Shown here piece by piece: positions 1-11,200 of a DNA stretch of 64,000 nucleotides. The stretch is from Saccharomycopsis phalli (Eukaryota > Ascomycota > Saccharomycetes > Ascoideales > Saccharomycopsidaceae): the NCBI GenBank assembly GCA_020342235.1, contig CP073213.1:1404501-1468500 (forward strand). The letters are read 5' to 3'. Under the pieces are notes generated by a model. It worked only from the letters and a program-made list of their open reading frames with translations, did not search any database and had not been told where the DNA came from. The position numbers and the translations under genes were made by a program. Positions within the stretch are counted from its first letter, which is position 1. Each line of letters begins with the position of its first letter.

Positions 1-1508
1 TATGAAGTTGAGATAGAGAACTGGGGAGTGTTTTATATAATGTCCGAGGTATTGGCATACACGTCGATCACACCGTGCTTTAGATAATAGGAGGAATCAG
101 TTGATTTAAGTAGGAAGAGCCTTAGTTATTATATGCCGATGGTGACGAAAGCATGTCAATGCATATGAAGACATGAATAATACAAAAAAGCTATTAGTCA
201 CCATTAATTAGTATGAATAGTTGTCAAACTAAATCGTTAAACTCAGATTGCGGTGTATACTACCAAGATAATTTGTGCAAGGGGCGAATGGCGATGGTGT
301 ACCAAGAACGTGTCATGTGCTCACTTGAGGACGAGTTAAATAACGATATGCAACTATTGACTACCTGAATCAATGGCCGAGCGGCTTATCTATGATTGGC
401 TATATTTCAGACAATTGAGTCATTACGGTAGTGATAAAAGTGGCTGTAATTTCATGGTGAGTATGATCCTGAGTAAAAAAAAACAAAATAAAAAAAAAAG
501 TCGAGTGTCTCGAACTGAGTGTCAATACAATAGTGAATTCCGGCGTGGGCGTGCGCCATTTAATAAGTCAAACCATGAATAATCATACATCAGTTGAAGC
601 TCAGACAATAAGCAACCCCGTGTTTTCTTGACACATGTGGGTGCATTACCCTCTCGGCAATAGACTAGATCATGGGGAGGGGAGTAGCCAGGTGAGGACC
701 AAGCAGCTGTCACGTGGTGATACTGGGTTTCATCCCCCGAGAAATTCGACACATTGGCCCAAGGCAAATTAGCGGCCCACTGTTTCACGAGAATATCCAT
801 ATTTCTCGCGTGTGGGACGGTGTCCGGGTGTCTCCGTCATCCATGCGCCAATCCCGGATCATTGTGAGACATTAACTGATAATCACTGCAGCACAACCAA
901 TCAGGAATTTCATCCATGGCTTTGAAGCTTGTTGTACAAGTCATCTTGTACACGTTATACTGGTAGGTTTTGTCATGTACTGCTTAGCGTACTCTATTTT
1001 AGGCACCGTGTGCCGCATATGGTATGTAAACCCTAGCACCGTGTTTCCCACCGCCCTGAGACTACCAACCAGGGCACAGCAATGGCGCGTCAGGCGCTAA
1101 TTTGTCCAACGTCTTTTTGGGACGCAGATCCCTCGGGGGCCTATCCGAACTCGAGTCCCCGACCATTTTAATGCGCCGAGGAAATATATACAGTGAGTGG
1201 ATATCCGGTTTTATGGTTTTATACGGCAGTATTGTAGTTTCTCGATGGTCCTTGTAGTTTGTTTGTTGGCCGGTTTTGTATGCGCTCTTGAGAAATTACC
1301 ACAATTGGTTTTCACCCCGTATTATTGCCAAATTTAGTGGCAGGCACTGGCAGGTTCCCACTAGAATGGATAGCACTGCACCGGGTTGAAATAGCACATA
1401 GGATTTTCCAATTTTCATATAACTAGTGTTGACGCGCTAGTATTGCTTTTGCAACAGGATTTTTTATACTGTCTATTTCAACTATAGTTGTGTACATGTT
1501 CTGTTAGC
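1..1508. other. long non-coding upstream region
   Basis: No convincing gene was found on either strand. The only open frames are short and composition-like. The stretch includes a G-rich patch with an AGGGG element around 674-682 and GC-richer DNA around 1040-1180. It most likely holds the promoter and long leader of the APSES-type regulator that starts at 1509. Genes encoding fungal regulators often have such long 5' regions. Confidence 0.5.
1496..1507 (+). promoter_or_regulatory. minimal uORF ending 1 nt before the XBP1-like start
   Basis: The sequence reads ATG TTC TGT TAG at 1496-1507, and the main ATG follows at 1509. If the transcript starts upstream of 1496, scanning ribosomes meet this three-codon ORF first, so reinitiation or leaky scanning would set the output of the main ORF. 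The transcript start is not known from the sequence. Confidence 0.5.
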
Positions 1509-2795
1509 ATGTCAGAGGTTACTTATTTTGTCAAACCCAAGCTTAATGAGAAAAAGGCAAAGCTTTACAAGAAGAAGTCTCTTAAACATACAATCACCGA
1601 CAACGATGAATTGGATGACGACAACTTCAACTACACGGAATTGAAGTACCCGATACATGGCATCCCTGGCGACATTTATGATAAAATCCCTCACAAGCAA
1701 GCATCCAATTTGCCACATCCGGTGCTCAACCCCGTCATACGGAACAAGTACACCACTTCGGTCGACTCGCGCAACTACTTTACAACCTTCGAATACAAGG
1801 TCAATAACCAATCCATCATCTGGGACTACACCACCGGATACGTTCACTTGACCGGAATCTGGAAGGCATTGGGTAATTCCAAGGCAGACATTTTACACTT
1901 GTTGGACAATGCTCCCGAACTCGAGCCATACTTGAAACGGGTCCGCGGCGGATTCTTGAAGATCCAGGGCAGTTGGCTAAACTACGAAAACTGCTACAAA
2001 TTGGCAGCCAAAATCTGCTGGGATATCAGATACACATTGGTTCCCATCTTTGGTCCCAAGTTCTTGGAAGACGTGTTGAAACCAACAGACTTTGGCTACG
2101 GAGAACTTAAACTCAACAGCTACCTTCCGGGCGACCCGAACGACAAGACAAACGAAAACAAGAAAAAGAGAAAAACTAAATTGTTGGTTGAGGGGAAGAT
2201 CAATAAACTCGAAAAAAAGCCGAGAATCCGAAAATTGTTGGCTAAATCTCCCTCCGTCAACAACTACTCCAGCTTGTCTCCTACAATTTCTCACGACGAG
2301 TATCACGAAATAATCCGGGCATCTGACTCTCTTCGCAAACTAAAGTACGCAAAGTTACATCGCTCACTACGCTCGGCTTCGCTTCCTATCGAAAGCTTGA
2401 TGCACAGCGATGATAGCGACACCGAGGAAATTAGACACGCCTCCTTAATGTTACCTTCTCAAAGACCATCAACTACACCTACACACCTCTCATCCGCAAC
2501 TTCCCCGCATGGCTACTTCCATCATGACCGTTCCTTGTTGACTCCCTCGCCACCTTACAAATTGGAAAACTTACTTATTGCTGCTACGAAGTTGTCCACA
2601 TCCTCGACACCTTCAATGCTGTTGGGAAAATACAGTTTGAGCAACGTCCGGGGAACAACGGAAGAGACGTCTCCTACTGTGGCTTATTTTTATAAACCAG
2701 CCAGAAACTTCCTGGCTGAGTGTGACTATGATTCTCAAAGTCCTATTCTCACATCAACATCCAACAAGATGGATATTAAAGGGCTAATTTCTTAG
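1509..2795 (+). CDS. XBP1: APSES-domain transcriptional repressor, Xbp1-like
   Basis: A 428-residue protein with a basic N-terminus, a central KilA-N/APSES DNA-binding domain at about residues 90-200 (visible blocks VRGGFLKIQGSWLNYENC and YTLVPIFGPKFLED), a Lys/Arg-rich stretch at about 205-245, and a Ser/Thr/Pro-rich tail. The VRGG-LKIQG-W and VPIFGP pattern is that of Xbp1, a stress- and quiescence-induced repressor in yeast. It differs from Mbp1/Swi4, and no ankyrin repeats are present. It is shorter than the S. cerevisiae protein (647 aa). The ATG at 1509 is used because the frame upstream has only a TTG. Another fungal APSES paralogue remains possible. Confidence 0.65.
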   Translation: MSEVTYFVKPKLNEKKAKLYKKKSLKHTITDNDELDDDNFNYTELKYPIHGIPGDIYDKIPHKQASNLPHPVLNPVIRNKYTTSVDSRNYFTTFEYKVNNQSIIWDYTTGYVHLTGIWKALGNSKADILHLLDNAPELEPYLKRVRGGFLKIQGSWLNYENCYKLAAKICWDIRYTLVPIFGPKFLEDVLKPTDFGYGELKLNSYLPGDPNDKTNENKKKRKTKLLVEGKINKLEKKPRIRKLLAKSPSVNNYSSLSPTISHDEYHEIIRASDSLRKLKYAKLHRSLRSASLPIESLMHSDDSDTEEIRHASLMLPSQRPSTTPTHLSSATSPHGYFHHDRSLLTPSPPYKLENLLIAATKLSTSSTPSMLLGKYSLSNVRGTTEETSPTVAYFYKPARNFLAECDYDSQSPILTSTSNKMDIKGLIS

Positions 2796-3525
2796 CTTTG
2801 CGTTTCTTGCACCTTTTTCCAATGTTTGCTTTGTTTTGTTGTTTTTGCTGTGTTGACGTCTTAGCGGACTTATTTTTTGGCTGGCCCCTACTTCATCATA
2901 TTATAATCCTTATTATACTATACACTCTCCACTTTGATATTTATACTATATTTGTTCTCTAATCTTTTTTTTTTATCATTATTATTATTATTTATATTTT
3001 ATTTTGATTAATTTTGCCCCCCTTATTATTGCTGAAAAAAAAAACACGTTTAACTATACTATAATATATTATTAGCACCTTTAAGTTGTTATCACTTTTT
3101 TAGAAAGTTACTCAATTTAGATACAAACGCATATTTTCTTCTGTTACATACAGAACTTGATGTAATGGGAATATCGAGTCAAATTAAAAGTGACAATCTC
3201 ACAACTTTCCAGCCACAGGGGCGACTTTTGTAGAATGATCGCCTAGCAGATCAAATCAGCATTGTTCTCGGACTACCCCTTTTTATGGATGCAAAGTGGG
3301 GCTGTTGATTGCTACTAATTCCAAAGCTTATATCACCATCACGTCTATTACTCCGTTCCCTCATCAAAACGGAAATTTCAGGTTAGTTCAGGGATGCATA
3401 CAACCTAGAATGGGAACACAAAAAAAAATTGCCTCCGTACTCTTTACCCTCTCTTGATTCTAAATCAAGTGTAAACATAAACATTACTTACAAACAGCTC
3501 TGTGGATTCACTGTAGCATGGAATA
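2796..3525. other. intergenic, AT-rich
   Basis: The gap between two genes on the plus strand. It contains T-rich and ATT-repeat stretches around 2960-3005 and a run of A at 3037-3046. A small hairpin, CTTGATT-cta-AATCAAG, lies at 3453-3469 in the probable leader of the next gene. No RNA gene or reading frame was recognised. Confidence 0.5.
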
Positions 3526-3526
3526 A
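3518..3526 (+). promoter_or_regulatory. two-codon uORF overlapping the next start (TAATG)
   Basis: ATG GAA TAA at 3518-3526 ends in the string TAATG, so its stop codon shares the A with the main ATG at 3526. Such a minimal start-stop element would force termination directly on the main start. Its use depends on where the transcript begins. Confidence 0.5.
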
Positions 3527-4599
3527 TGAATAATAGTGAAAATCCAAATAGCTCTAGTGGAAATTATTTACGAAGCATCGTGCAAGGTGTGGAAAAGTGG
3601 CCATTTGGTGAAGCATCCCTCACTGAATTCATCATATTACAACAGGAGCAAGAACGAACCAGACAAGAAGAAATCAAATTACAGAACTTAGAAAGAAGTA
3701 TACACTTGTTAAAAAGCTCGATAGCCGCTAATATTCCTGGAGATGCCATTCCCAAGTTATTTACTGCCGACAAGGTGCCGCAGTCCATGGTACCTGCCCA
3801 AAATATTCAAAGACCACAGCACTTTCCACAGGTGTCAAAGAGCCATCAGAGAAGTTCCACAATATCATCGACAAAAGAATTGTATAACAAGACGTCTCTG
3901 ATAAACACAAGGTTCAGTCCCCAGATGACCACCTCACCTAAGCAACCTATGGACAATGCAATCCTGAACCAGTACATCACACATACTAGTCCTTTTAAAT
4001 TTCCCACAAAGATTCATTCTACAGCGATTCCTGAATCCAAAACGGTCATGTTTGCTAATCCTCAAAAGCTATCGCCGATCACTTCCCCGTCCACGTTGAA
4101 TTCTCCAAAGTCAAAGAAAGTCACTTCCCCAGGTGACATGAGCTCGTTTCAACATGTGATTCAGTTCCATCACTGGCAGCTGGAAGACCCTGCGGCAATG
4201 ATCCGCAAAGAATTGCTGAAAAGCGGTCAGCCACCGAACAGTAGTCCAAGCATGACCCCATCAAGCGCTAATCACAACCGACGCAAATCAAACCCTGAGA
4301 TTGGAATAACAAGGCCGAGCAGCGCCTCCAAAGTGTCGAAACCGCAGTCTAATCCCATTTTAGCCTTCCCCAAGCAAAGCACGGCCACCAGAAGCAAGAC
4401 TAGAGCCTTCAATCACTCACGGACCAAATCGGAAAATATCATCTCAAATCTGATTACAATCAATGACTTTTCCAAGTTTAAAGTGGGAAAAGAAAATATA
4501 TTGAATGACACGAACGTTAAAAGAGATTTTAACCCGTTGAACTCACTTGCCAGTGCTGCTGTAATGCACCACAAGCTGCTGCTGAAAGAACAGAAATAG
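3526..4599 (+). CDS. unrecognised Ser/Pro/Asn-rich disordered protein
   Basis: A 357-residue protein that I do not recognise. An N-terminal segment at about 28-70 is rich in Gln, Glu and Arg and could form a short coiled coil. The rest is low-complexity Ser/Thr/Pro/Lys sequence with several basic Ser sites (RRKS, SRTKS) that suit AGC-type or PKA-type phosphorylation. One patch, FQHVIQFHHWQLEDP, stands out as ordered-looking and may be a conserved motif. No transmembrane segment or zinc ligands are seen. It sits tail to tail with SHQ1, with 85 bp between the stops. It is plausibly a regulatory or adaptor protein, but no function is claimed. Confidence 0.75.
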   Translation: MNNSENPNSSSGNYLRSIVQGVEKWPFGEASLTEFIILQQEQERTRQEEIKLQNLERSIHLLKSSIAANIPGDAIPKLFTADKVPQSMVPAQNIQRPQHFPQVSKSHQRSSTISSTKELYNKTSLINTRFSPQMTTSPKQPMDNAILNQYITHTSPFKFPTKIHSTAIPESKTVMFANPQKLSPITSPSTLNSPKSKKVTSPGDMSSFQHVIQFHHWQLEDPAAMIRKELLKSGQPPNSSPSMTPSSANHNRRKSNPEIGITRPSSASKVSKPQSNPILAFPKQSTATRSKTRAFNHSRTKSENIISNLITINDFSKFKVGKENILNDTNVKRDFNPLNSLASAAVMHHKLLLKEQK

Positions 4600-4684
4600 T
4601 TCTCTGTTGAATTTCTTTTATTTCGACCATTTGCTATGCAATTTGATAAATGTATGTTTTAGTATACGCATCAGAACAAAGTAG

Positions 4685-6331
4685 TTAATCCCAGGTTCCC
4701 CATATAACTTGTCTACTCTGGAGTAGAGACTTGGGTAAACATACAGACTCTTCCACCTCGCCTGTTTCGTTGAATTCGTCTTCAATCGACTTTAGGGTCA
4801 TAAAAGGAATTTTCTCGGGTTCATTGCTAATCTTCACTAATTGATCTTCCTCTCTAAACTTAATATCTTCAGTATCATCGTATGTTATAACTTCAAACCT
4901 GACATCTTGTGAAGAAAATGAATTGAGAATTGAATGGAAATCGTGGCTCAATTTTCTCAAGTCATTATTAGTAAAGTCATTCGAAATAATTAAAAAATTA
5001 AGCAAATCATTAAGGTAAATATCACAGAAAAAGGAATACATCAGGTTTTTTCTGAAAATCTCCCTGATGTTAAATAAAATCTCAATGAGCTTTTTCTTAC
5101 CGCTTCTCAATGCATAATAAGTATCTTCAAGTGCTAACTTCACCAATTTGAGATTGGAGAAATATGAAAAGCAGCACGTTCTCGCAGCTAAGGTTGACAC
5201 CAATACTCTAAGACCGGCCTCGGAATTGTAAGCTATTCGGTTATCCAACCACGAAAACTGAGGCGTTATTCTTCCAATATTATATCCAGATTCAATAGAA
5301 ATATCACCTGTATTTATTCTCATGTCGTGGTTATAGGCATATAACAACGATATTATTAGAAAATGTACTTGCTCAATATTCTTTATGTCGTACGATTTAA
5401 CTTTCTTTGGCAAATCAATCATCAACTGCTGTATTTCCTTGGAAAAAACGACTTCTGGAAAGGGCTTATCGCTTTTCTTCTTTAGAAAATTCACAAATGT
5501 AGTAGTTGTCTCATTTTTCCATTTCATTGCTTCCTGTAAGAGTTCACTATCGTAATCCAGTTCTGCTTCCAACTGGAGATCTTGCAAATATTTCTCGGGA
5601 GAGAACTTTTGAGACTGGGCGCTATTTCGAGTTTTAATTCTTTCGGAGGAGTCAATAGAAGCAGCATTGTTAAACTCAAAAATAATAGCTGATGGCAAGG
5701 GATCAGTATAAGCATCATTGAATCCATAAGGATACAATTTTACTTCGGGGGTACTGCCTGAAATCTTTTGATTAATTTCCCAGTTAAATTCCTTGCCATT
5801 GTTCTCTTCATACTTCTCTATAAACTCCTTCATTTGCGAAGTTGTAAGATTAGGGTCGTTAATGTCAAGTTCTTCGATTAGCCTTCCGCTATGTTCAATC
5901 TCATTATTCGATACAGTTTCTGTGTTTCTCGTTGTCTTAATTTCTGTTATTTCAGCTGGGATTTCTGTCTTGCCGACTGCCACAGTTGAATTGGCCATTA
6001 ACTTGTGTACCATGTCAAGGTCAGTGAACGTCTCACCAATATTCATTTTGGGCAACTCAATGATCAACAATTCTTCGCCTGCATCATATTTGACCTTGCG
6101 TCTTGTGATGTATTCTTTGCCGGTATTGGGGTCTATTGGTGCAATATCATCTTCATTCAATAGTCGCTGGTTAAATCTCAATCTTAAGTAGTATGGAGTA
6201 CAATATAATATAAAAAGAGTATCGTCAACAGTTAAGTCAAGACTGTTATCTGAAAATCTGAGTTTTGCAACTTGAATTTTTAATATGATAAACTCGTCAT
6301 TTTGCAATATTTCAAAATACGGCGTTAACAT
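4685..6331 (-). CDS. SHQ1: Shq1, box H/ACA snoRNP assembly chaperone
   Basis: A 548-residue protein (S. cerevisiae Shq1 is 507). The N-terminus (MLTPYFEILQNDEFIILKIQ) looks like the Shq1 CS-type beta-sandwich that resembles Hsp20/p23. A less conserved linker at about 130-250 precedes a long helical C-terminal domain with Cys- and Tyr-rich helices. It ends in a Leu/Ser-rich tail and the residues WGTWD. Shq1 binds and protects newly made Cbf5 (dyskerin) before it is loaded onto H/ACA guide RNAs in the nucleus. No other protein family fits as well. The window also encodes BCD1, the assembly factor for the other snoRNP class. Confidence 0.88.
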   Translation of the reverse strand: MLTPYFEILQNDEFIILKIQVAKLRFSDNSLDLTVDDTLFILYCTPYYLRLRFNQRLLNEDDIAPIDPNTGKEYITRRKVKYDAGEELLIIELPKMNIGETFTDLDMVHKLMANSTVAVGKTEIPAEITEIKTTRNTETVSNNEIEHSGRLIEELDINDPNLTTSQMKEFIEKYEENNGKEFNWEINQKISGSTPEVKLYPYGFNDAYTDPLPSAIIFEFNNAASIDSSERIKTRNSAQSQKFSPEKYLQDLQLEAELDYDSELLQEAMKWKNETTTTFVNFLKKKSDKPFPEVVFSKEIQQLMIDLPKKVKSYDIKNIEQVHFLIISLLYAYNHDMRINTGDISIESGYNIGRITPQFSWLDNRIAYNSEAGLRVLVSTLAARTCCFSYFSNLKLVKLALEDTYYALRSGKKKLIEILFNIREIFRKNLMYSFFCDIYLNDLLNFLIISNDFTNNDLRKLSHDFHSILNSFSSQDVRFEVITYDDTEDIKFREEDQLVKISNEPEKIPFMTLKSIEDEFNETGEVEESVCLPKSLLQSRQVIWGTWD

Positions 6332-7201
6332 TGTTAGGCTATAAAGATCCAGCGAAAAGCTATAAAATTATTCTGCACCTGCAGCTCTAACCTAAAAGAA
6401 CCACAACAATTGAATTGTAAAAATAATACGATAAGATATTCATTAAGTAAATTATATTAGGAAATGTTTTTTTTTTCTTTACATAGCATTACTTAGATTT
6501 ATTTTTATTCTTAGGATTTAGTAAGGAGTTTTATTTAGATGATGCTATCTTATTACATCTTCAGTGACTACTCCGCAATGTGGCTTTGTTTAGAAGAAAA
6601 ACTTCAAACTATTATTATAAAGTTTATTAAAAACTTATACAATAATGTTTTTTATTGAATGTGTTCTACATTTAAGATTTTATTGATTCATTCAGAGATT
6701 TTATCACCATATTAAATCCCAAAGTCTCAGGCTCCGGAAGGTCGCCAATATTACATTTATACTCTAATTGCCATTAGCCAATTACAAACGGTAAATTTTA
6801 GGAAAGTAGTTTCCACCTAATTAAAACACCATAATCCCACATTACATCTTAAGTGTCTACAGATGCATACTTACTTTTGAGAACGTAAACTGTTGAAAGC
6901 CCAGTACCTAAGTCAGAGAGGCTTTGTGTTTCTTTTACAAAAAGGACCGTTTCAAGTAAATTGCAAGAGTCTAATTTTTACTAATCGAGAGTGATCTGGG
7001 TTGGCTCTTTTATCCAATATTTCTCAATGCATGCTTTAGCGAACGAGGCACAGGGATTTATATTAAATGAAGTATGAATTAATATTTTACTTATCTAAAT
7101 AACTACAAGAATAAAACAGTAGAAAATAATATTCGATTTTGAATTGTAGCACAGGAAACCAAAGTCCATTTTACTCTATGAGCTGCTGGTAAACACATCC
7201 C

Positions 7202-7208
7202 CGGGTAA
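7202..7208 (-). promoter_or_regulatory. Reb1-like site (TTACCCG)
   Basis: The plus strand reads CGGGTAA, which is TTACCCG on the minus strand, 84 bp upstream of the PRE6 ATG. This is the classic Reb1 general-regulatory-factor core. The same core appears in two other divergent promoters of this window (49441 and 61151). Confidence 0.45.
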
Positions 7209-7233
7209 CCTTTGAGATTGTTAGCGATCCCAG

Positions 7234-7255
7234 GTTTGCCTCTTTGAAGGCAAAT
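7234..7255 (+). promoter_or_regulatory. paired PACE-like (Rpn4) elements
   Basis: GAAGGCAAAT at 7246-7255 closely matches the GAAGGCAAAA form reported for proteasome promoters in Candida, the counterpart of GGTGGCAAA in Saccharomyces. On the other strand GAGGCAAAC occupies 7234-7242. Together they make an inverted repeat TTTGCC-N8-GGCAAA just upstream of a proteasome gene. Confidence 0.6.
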
Positions 7256-7291
7256 TCAAAGCAGCGTGATCACACAATTGGATAGGTAATA

Positions 7292-8041
7292 ATGAGTGGT
7301 TATGATCGTGCGTTATCCATTTTCAGTCCTGATGGACATGTGTTCCAGGTGGAATATGCTTTAGAGGCAGTAAAGCGTGGTACATGCTCGGTGGGAGTGA
7401 AAGGCAAAGATGTTGTGGTCTTAGGATGTGAAAGACGTAGCACCTTGAAATTACAAGACCCAAGAACTACACCTTCAAAAATTTCTAAGATTGATGATCA
7501 TGTGTTGCTTTCATTTGCCGGTTTGAACGCAGATTCTAGAATTTTGATTGACCGGGCCCGTGTTGAAGCACAGTCGCATAAGTTGAACTTGGAAGATCCA
7601 GTATCAATTGATTATATAACTCGGTACATTGCAGGGGTTCAGCAAAAGTATACTCAAAGTGGAGGTGTGAGACCTTTTGGGATTTCGACGTTAGTTGCAG
7701 GTTTCGATGTGAATGACAGCGTTCCAAAATTATACCAGACAGAACCGAGTGGTGTGTTTAGCAGCTGGAGAGCAAACTCTATTGGTAAAAACTCAAAGAC
7801 GGTGAGGGAATTTTTGGAAAAGAATTATACAGAAGGATTGAACGAGAAAGAGACCGTAACCTTGGCTATCAAGTCGCTATTAGAAGTGGTACAGACCGGT
7901 GCTAAAAATATTGAAATTAGTGTCATGACTCCAAACAAGATTAAGAGATTGTCCAATGACGAGTTGAAGGAATTGGTGGATTCTATTGAGGAGGAGAAAC
8001 GAATTGAAAGCGAGAAGAAAAAGCCAAAAAGTAAGAAATAA
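7292..8041 (+). CDS. PRE6: 20S proteasome subunit alpha4
   Basis: A 249-residue protein (Saccharomyces Pre6 is 254). It opens with the proteasome alpha signature [20 protein letters not shown], in which the N-terminal helix and YALEA motif belong to alpha subunits. The blocks [31 protein letters not shown] and [11 protein letters not shown] are specific to alpha4. It ends in a charged KKPKSKK tail. It forms part of the outer ring that gates substrate entry to the core particle. Regulation by an Rpn4-type factor is likely from the promoter sites just upstream. No anomalies were seen. Confidence 0.96.
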   Translation: MSGYDRALSIFSPDGHVFQVEYALEAVKRGTCSVGVKGKDVVVLGCERRSTLKLQDPRTTPSKISKIDDHVLLSFAGLNADSRILIDRARVEAQSHKLNLEDPVSIDYITRYIAGVQQKYTQSGGVRPFGISTLVAGFDVNDSVPKLYQTEPSGVFSSWRANSIGKNSKTVREFLEKNYTEGLNEKETVTLAIKSLLEVVQTGAKNIEISVMTPNKIKRLSNDELKELVDSIEEEKRIESEKKKPKSKK

Positions 8042-8240
8042 ATATTTATCTAACGAATAATTCTTTACTATTTAGTGTAGTTGACCTATTAAGGCATATT
8101 TTGTTTCATGTGTTAATGCAAAGACCCCCTATACCCCTTTAGGAGACTATAGGGTGTCGCAGATTCATTGTCTTGAGTGTCCTTTCTGAAACCTGTTTAA
8201 CGTGGTTTCATCCTAACGACCACTTTAACGAAAACCAGAA

Positions 8241-11200
8241 ATGTTGGACAAGTTTAAGTCCAAGGATAAACAATCCTTTTCAGAACAAGAGCTAGCTTAT
8301 ATTCAAGCTCATAATAATAGTAGCATGCAAGGCCACTCGTTTAATGGAGATCACGTACCGAGCTTCAGAGATTCTTACAACAACAGAGCTTCAGCGTACC
8401 GAAACTCGATAATCTCAGAAAATCCTTCATACAGGGGCCAAAACAATATGATGCCTGCCGAGTCTTCTACCGAATCAACCACCGATAGCTCTAATGCCAA
8501 CGAGCCAAATTACAGCAGTCCTATTAACTCCAACTTCAATGAGTCTTCTGTTTCGTTGTCGACGTTCAATATGCCGTCTTTGGACTCATCATCGATGAAT
8601 GATCCTAGAAATTCTATTTATAGAGGCGCAGGTGGCTCTCTTGCTGGTGCCTCTGTCATGGATGATATTCGGTCAATGTATATTCCAAACGGGGAGGAAG
8701 GCGAAATGTATGAGCCAGAAACACCAACCAGTGGTGATATGAACGCGGTTCATTACAGAGACATTTGCTGGCAGAATGTGATAACCAAAGTGGCAAAGTC
8801 TATTGTTATTTTGAAATTTACCAAGATCCACAACTATGATACCGAGCAAACTGGTATCTTTAAGACATTGGGATTCATTGTCGATGACAAGAACGGGTTG
8901 ATTTTGACATGTAAGAAAATTATTGGTAATGGACCGATTCAAATAATTGCAATTTTCAATAACTTTGAGGAGATCTTGGTTAAGCCATTGTACATCGACC
9001 CTACTCATGATTTTATGGTTCTCAAATTTGACCCTACAAGAATAAAGTTCTTAAAGATCCAAGGGTTAGAACTCAGCCCTAACTTGGTGAAATTGGGATG
9101 TGAATTCAAGATTTTTTCTTTAAACAACAATTTAAATGACTATGACCACGAAGAAAATAATTTGATTGTGCTCAATGGGTTTATATCGAGATTAGACTGT
9201 AACGCTCCAATTTACGGTTCAGGGCAGTTCTTATCCTATAATGATTTCAACACGGAGTACATGCAGGCCTTGACATATAATGCATTTAAAAACTATGCCA
9301 AGGACAAAAAGGATCAGTTTTTCTTGACATGTGGATCTCCAGTTATTGATATTAATGGATTTGTCATTGCTTTGGAGACTGCTTCGTTTATAAACAATAA
9401 TGACACTTCTACTTCTACCAATTTCTTATTGCCTTTGTATAGGGCACAGACTATTTTACAGGAGATTCAACAGAATTTAGATGGTGCAACGTTGTTTAGA
9501 CCAGTGTCCGTGAAAACGTTTGAGGAAGAAGATAATTTCTACGATCCTAACAATCCTCAATTGAATAATCCACCTCAAAATTTGGGTAAACATAATGCTG
9601 TCAAGCAAATGAATATTCAAAGTCGTGTTACCATTAATCGTGGTACTATACAGGTCCAATGGGTTTTGAAGACTTTCAATGAGTGTCGTAAGTTGGGACT
9701 TCAAACTTTGATTGAGAGTATCGCAAGAGAAAAATTCCCAGATATTAATGGTCTTTTAGTGGCCAAGGTTGTATTACCTTATGGCCCTGCTCATGATAAA
9801 ATTAAGGAAGGAGACGTCTTGATTTCTGTGAACAACTTTGATATCTGTTCTTTAATTCAATTGGAGGAAATTTTGGACAACTCTATTGCTTTGGATATTA
9901 GTTTGGTTTTGCAAAGAAATGGTGAAAATATCAAGGTTTCCTTAAAAGTTCAAGATTTGTTTGATATTACCAGCTTAAAATTTGTCCAGTCTTGTGGAGC
10001 TACGTTTAATGATATTAGTTACAATTTGGCAAGATTTTTTGTTTTGCCTTTGAAGGGAGTGTTTTTGAATCATTCTTACGGCGCATTTATGGATATTGGC
10101 GATGACAATGTTATTATTGATTCTATTGACACTCAAGAGATTTACAATTTGAATGACTTGGTTAATGTGATTAGAAGAATACCCGACTTTAAGAAGATTC
10201 CTATCTCTTACAGATGCATAAAAAACTTGAACGAACAAATCACAAAAGTAATCACTATTGACAAGCATTGGTTTAAGGCATTCAAACTATTTCAATTTAA
10301 CAATAAAACTGGATTATGGGATTTCGAAGATATTGGTCCTAGATATTATTTGCCGTCTATTCCAATTAAGCCTAAATTGGTTCGCTTTAACCACGGCGAA
10401 ATTGCCTCTGAGTTGGGCCATTTTAGAAATAATGCCGAGGTTATTAATATTTTAAGAAGTTTTGTTAAAGTTGAAATAAACTTTCCTTATTCTATTGATT
10501 CTTTCCCTAACACCATTAAGAGATGTCACGGATTGATTATTGATAATTTCAACGGTTATGTTCTTGTCTCAAGATATTATATACCGCATGATTTGTGTGA
10601 TGTCACTGTTATCTTTAACGAATCGGCATACTTACCAGCAGAAGTTGTATTCATGCATCCATTTCAGAATTATGTCATCTTGAAATATGATCCTTCTTTG
10701 GTTGAGTTTGATCCTGAATTCCAGTCGCAAACTCCAAATTTTAACACTAACAATACCGCTTATATGAAGAAGCATCAAAAGGTATTATTCGTTGGTTATG
10801 ATAACAATTTTAAATTGACCGTGGCAGAGACTTTAGTCAAGGACATTAAGTCGTCTAACAATATCCAAATCAATCCATACAATCCATTCTACAAGTGTTG
10901 CAATTTGGAGCTCTTAAAGGTGGAGAGTCAATATGTCCAAAACAAGTGTAATTTTGGTGTATTGTGTGAGCCTAATTCAGGCAAGATTTTGGGATTATGG
11001 TTAAGATTTAGTGTGTTCAGCAGCAACCAGAATGTTAGTCTTTCCAACACAGAGAAGCCTACTATTAAATTCTCTATTGATCATGAAAGCAGCAAAAAGG
11101 CCAAGAAGGCCAGTGCCCCTGTGGACTATTCTTATAGCATGGGTGTCGACATCTTGCACATTATCAACATTATCTTACATTTCCAGGCTGTTAACAAGCC

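Larger units (their letters stand above)
6332..7291. other. intergenic between SHQ1 and PRE6
   Basis: Divergent promoter region of about 960 bp. It is AT-rich with T runs near 6467. No tRNA or convincing snoRNA was found. The promoter elements close to PRE6 are listed separately, and a GTGATCAC palindrome lies at 7266-7273. Confidence 0.5.

Noticed and set aside
370-460. tRNA-like start (ATGGCCGAGCGGCTTA)
   Set aside because: It resembles the D-arm of Leu/Ser tRNAs, but no acceptor pairing and no GTTCGAATC-like T-arm follows at the right distance.
522-800. 92-codon frame on the minus strand upstream of the XBP1-like gene
   Set aside because: No family likeness, and the composition is like non-coding DNA in the area.
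1512-2313. several frames antisense to or out of frame with the XBP1-like gene
   Set aside because: They are shadows of a gene with a clear APSES domain.
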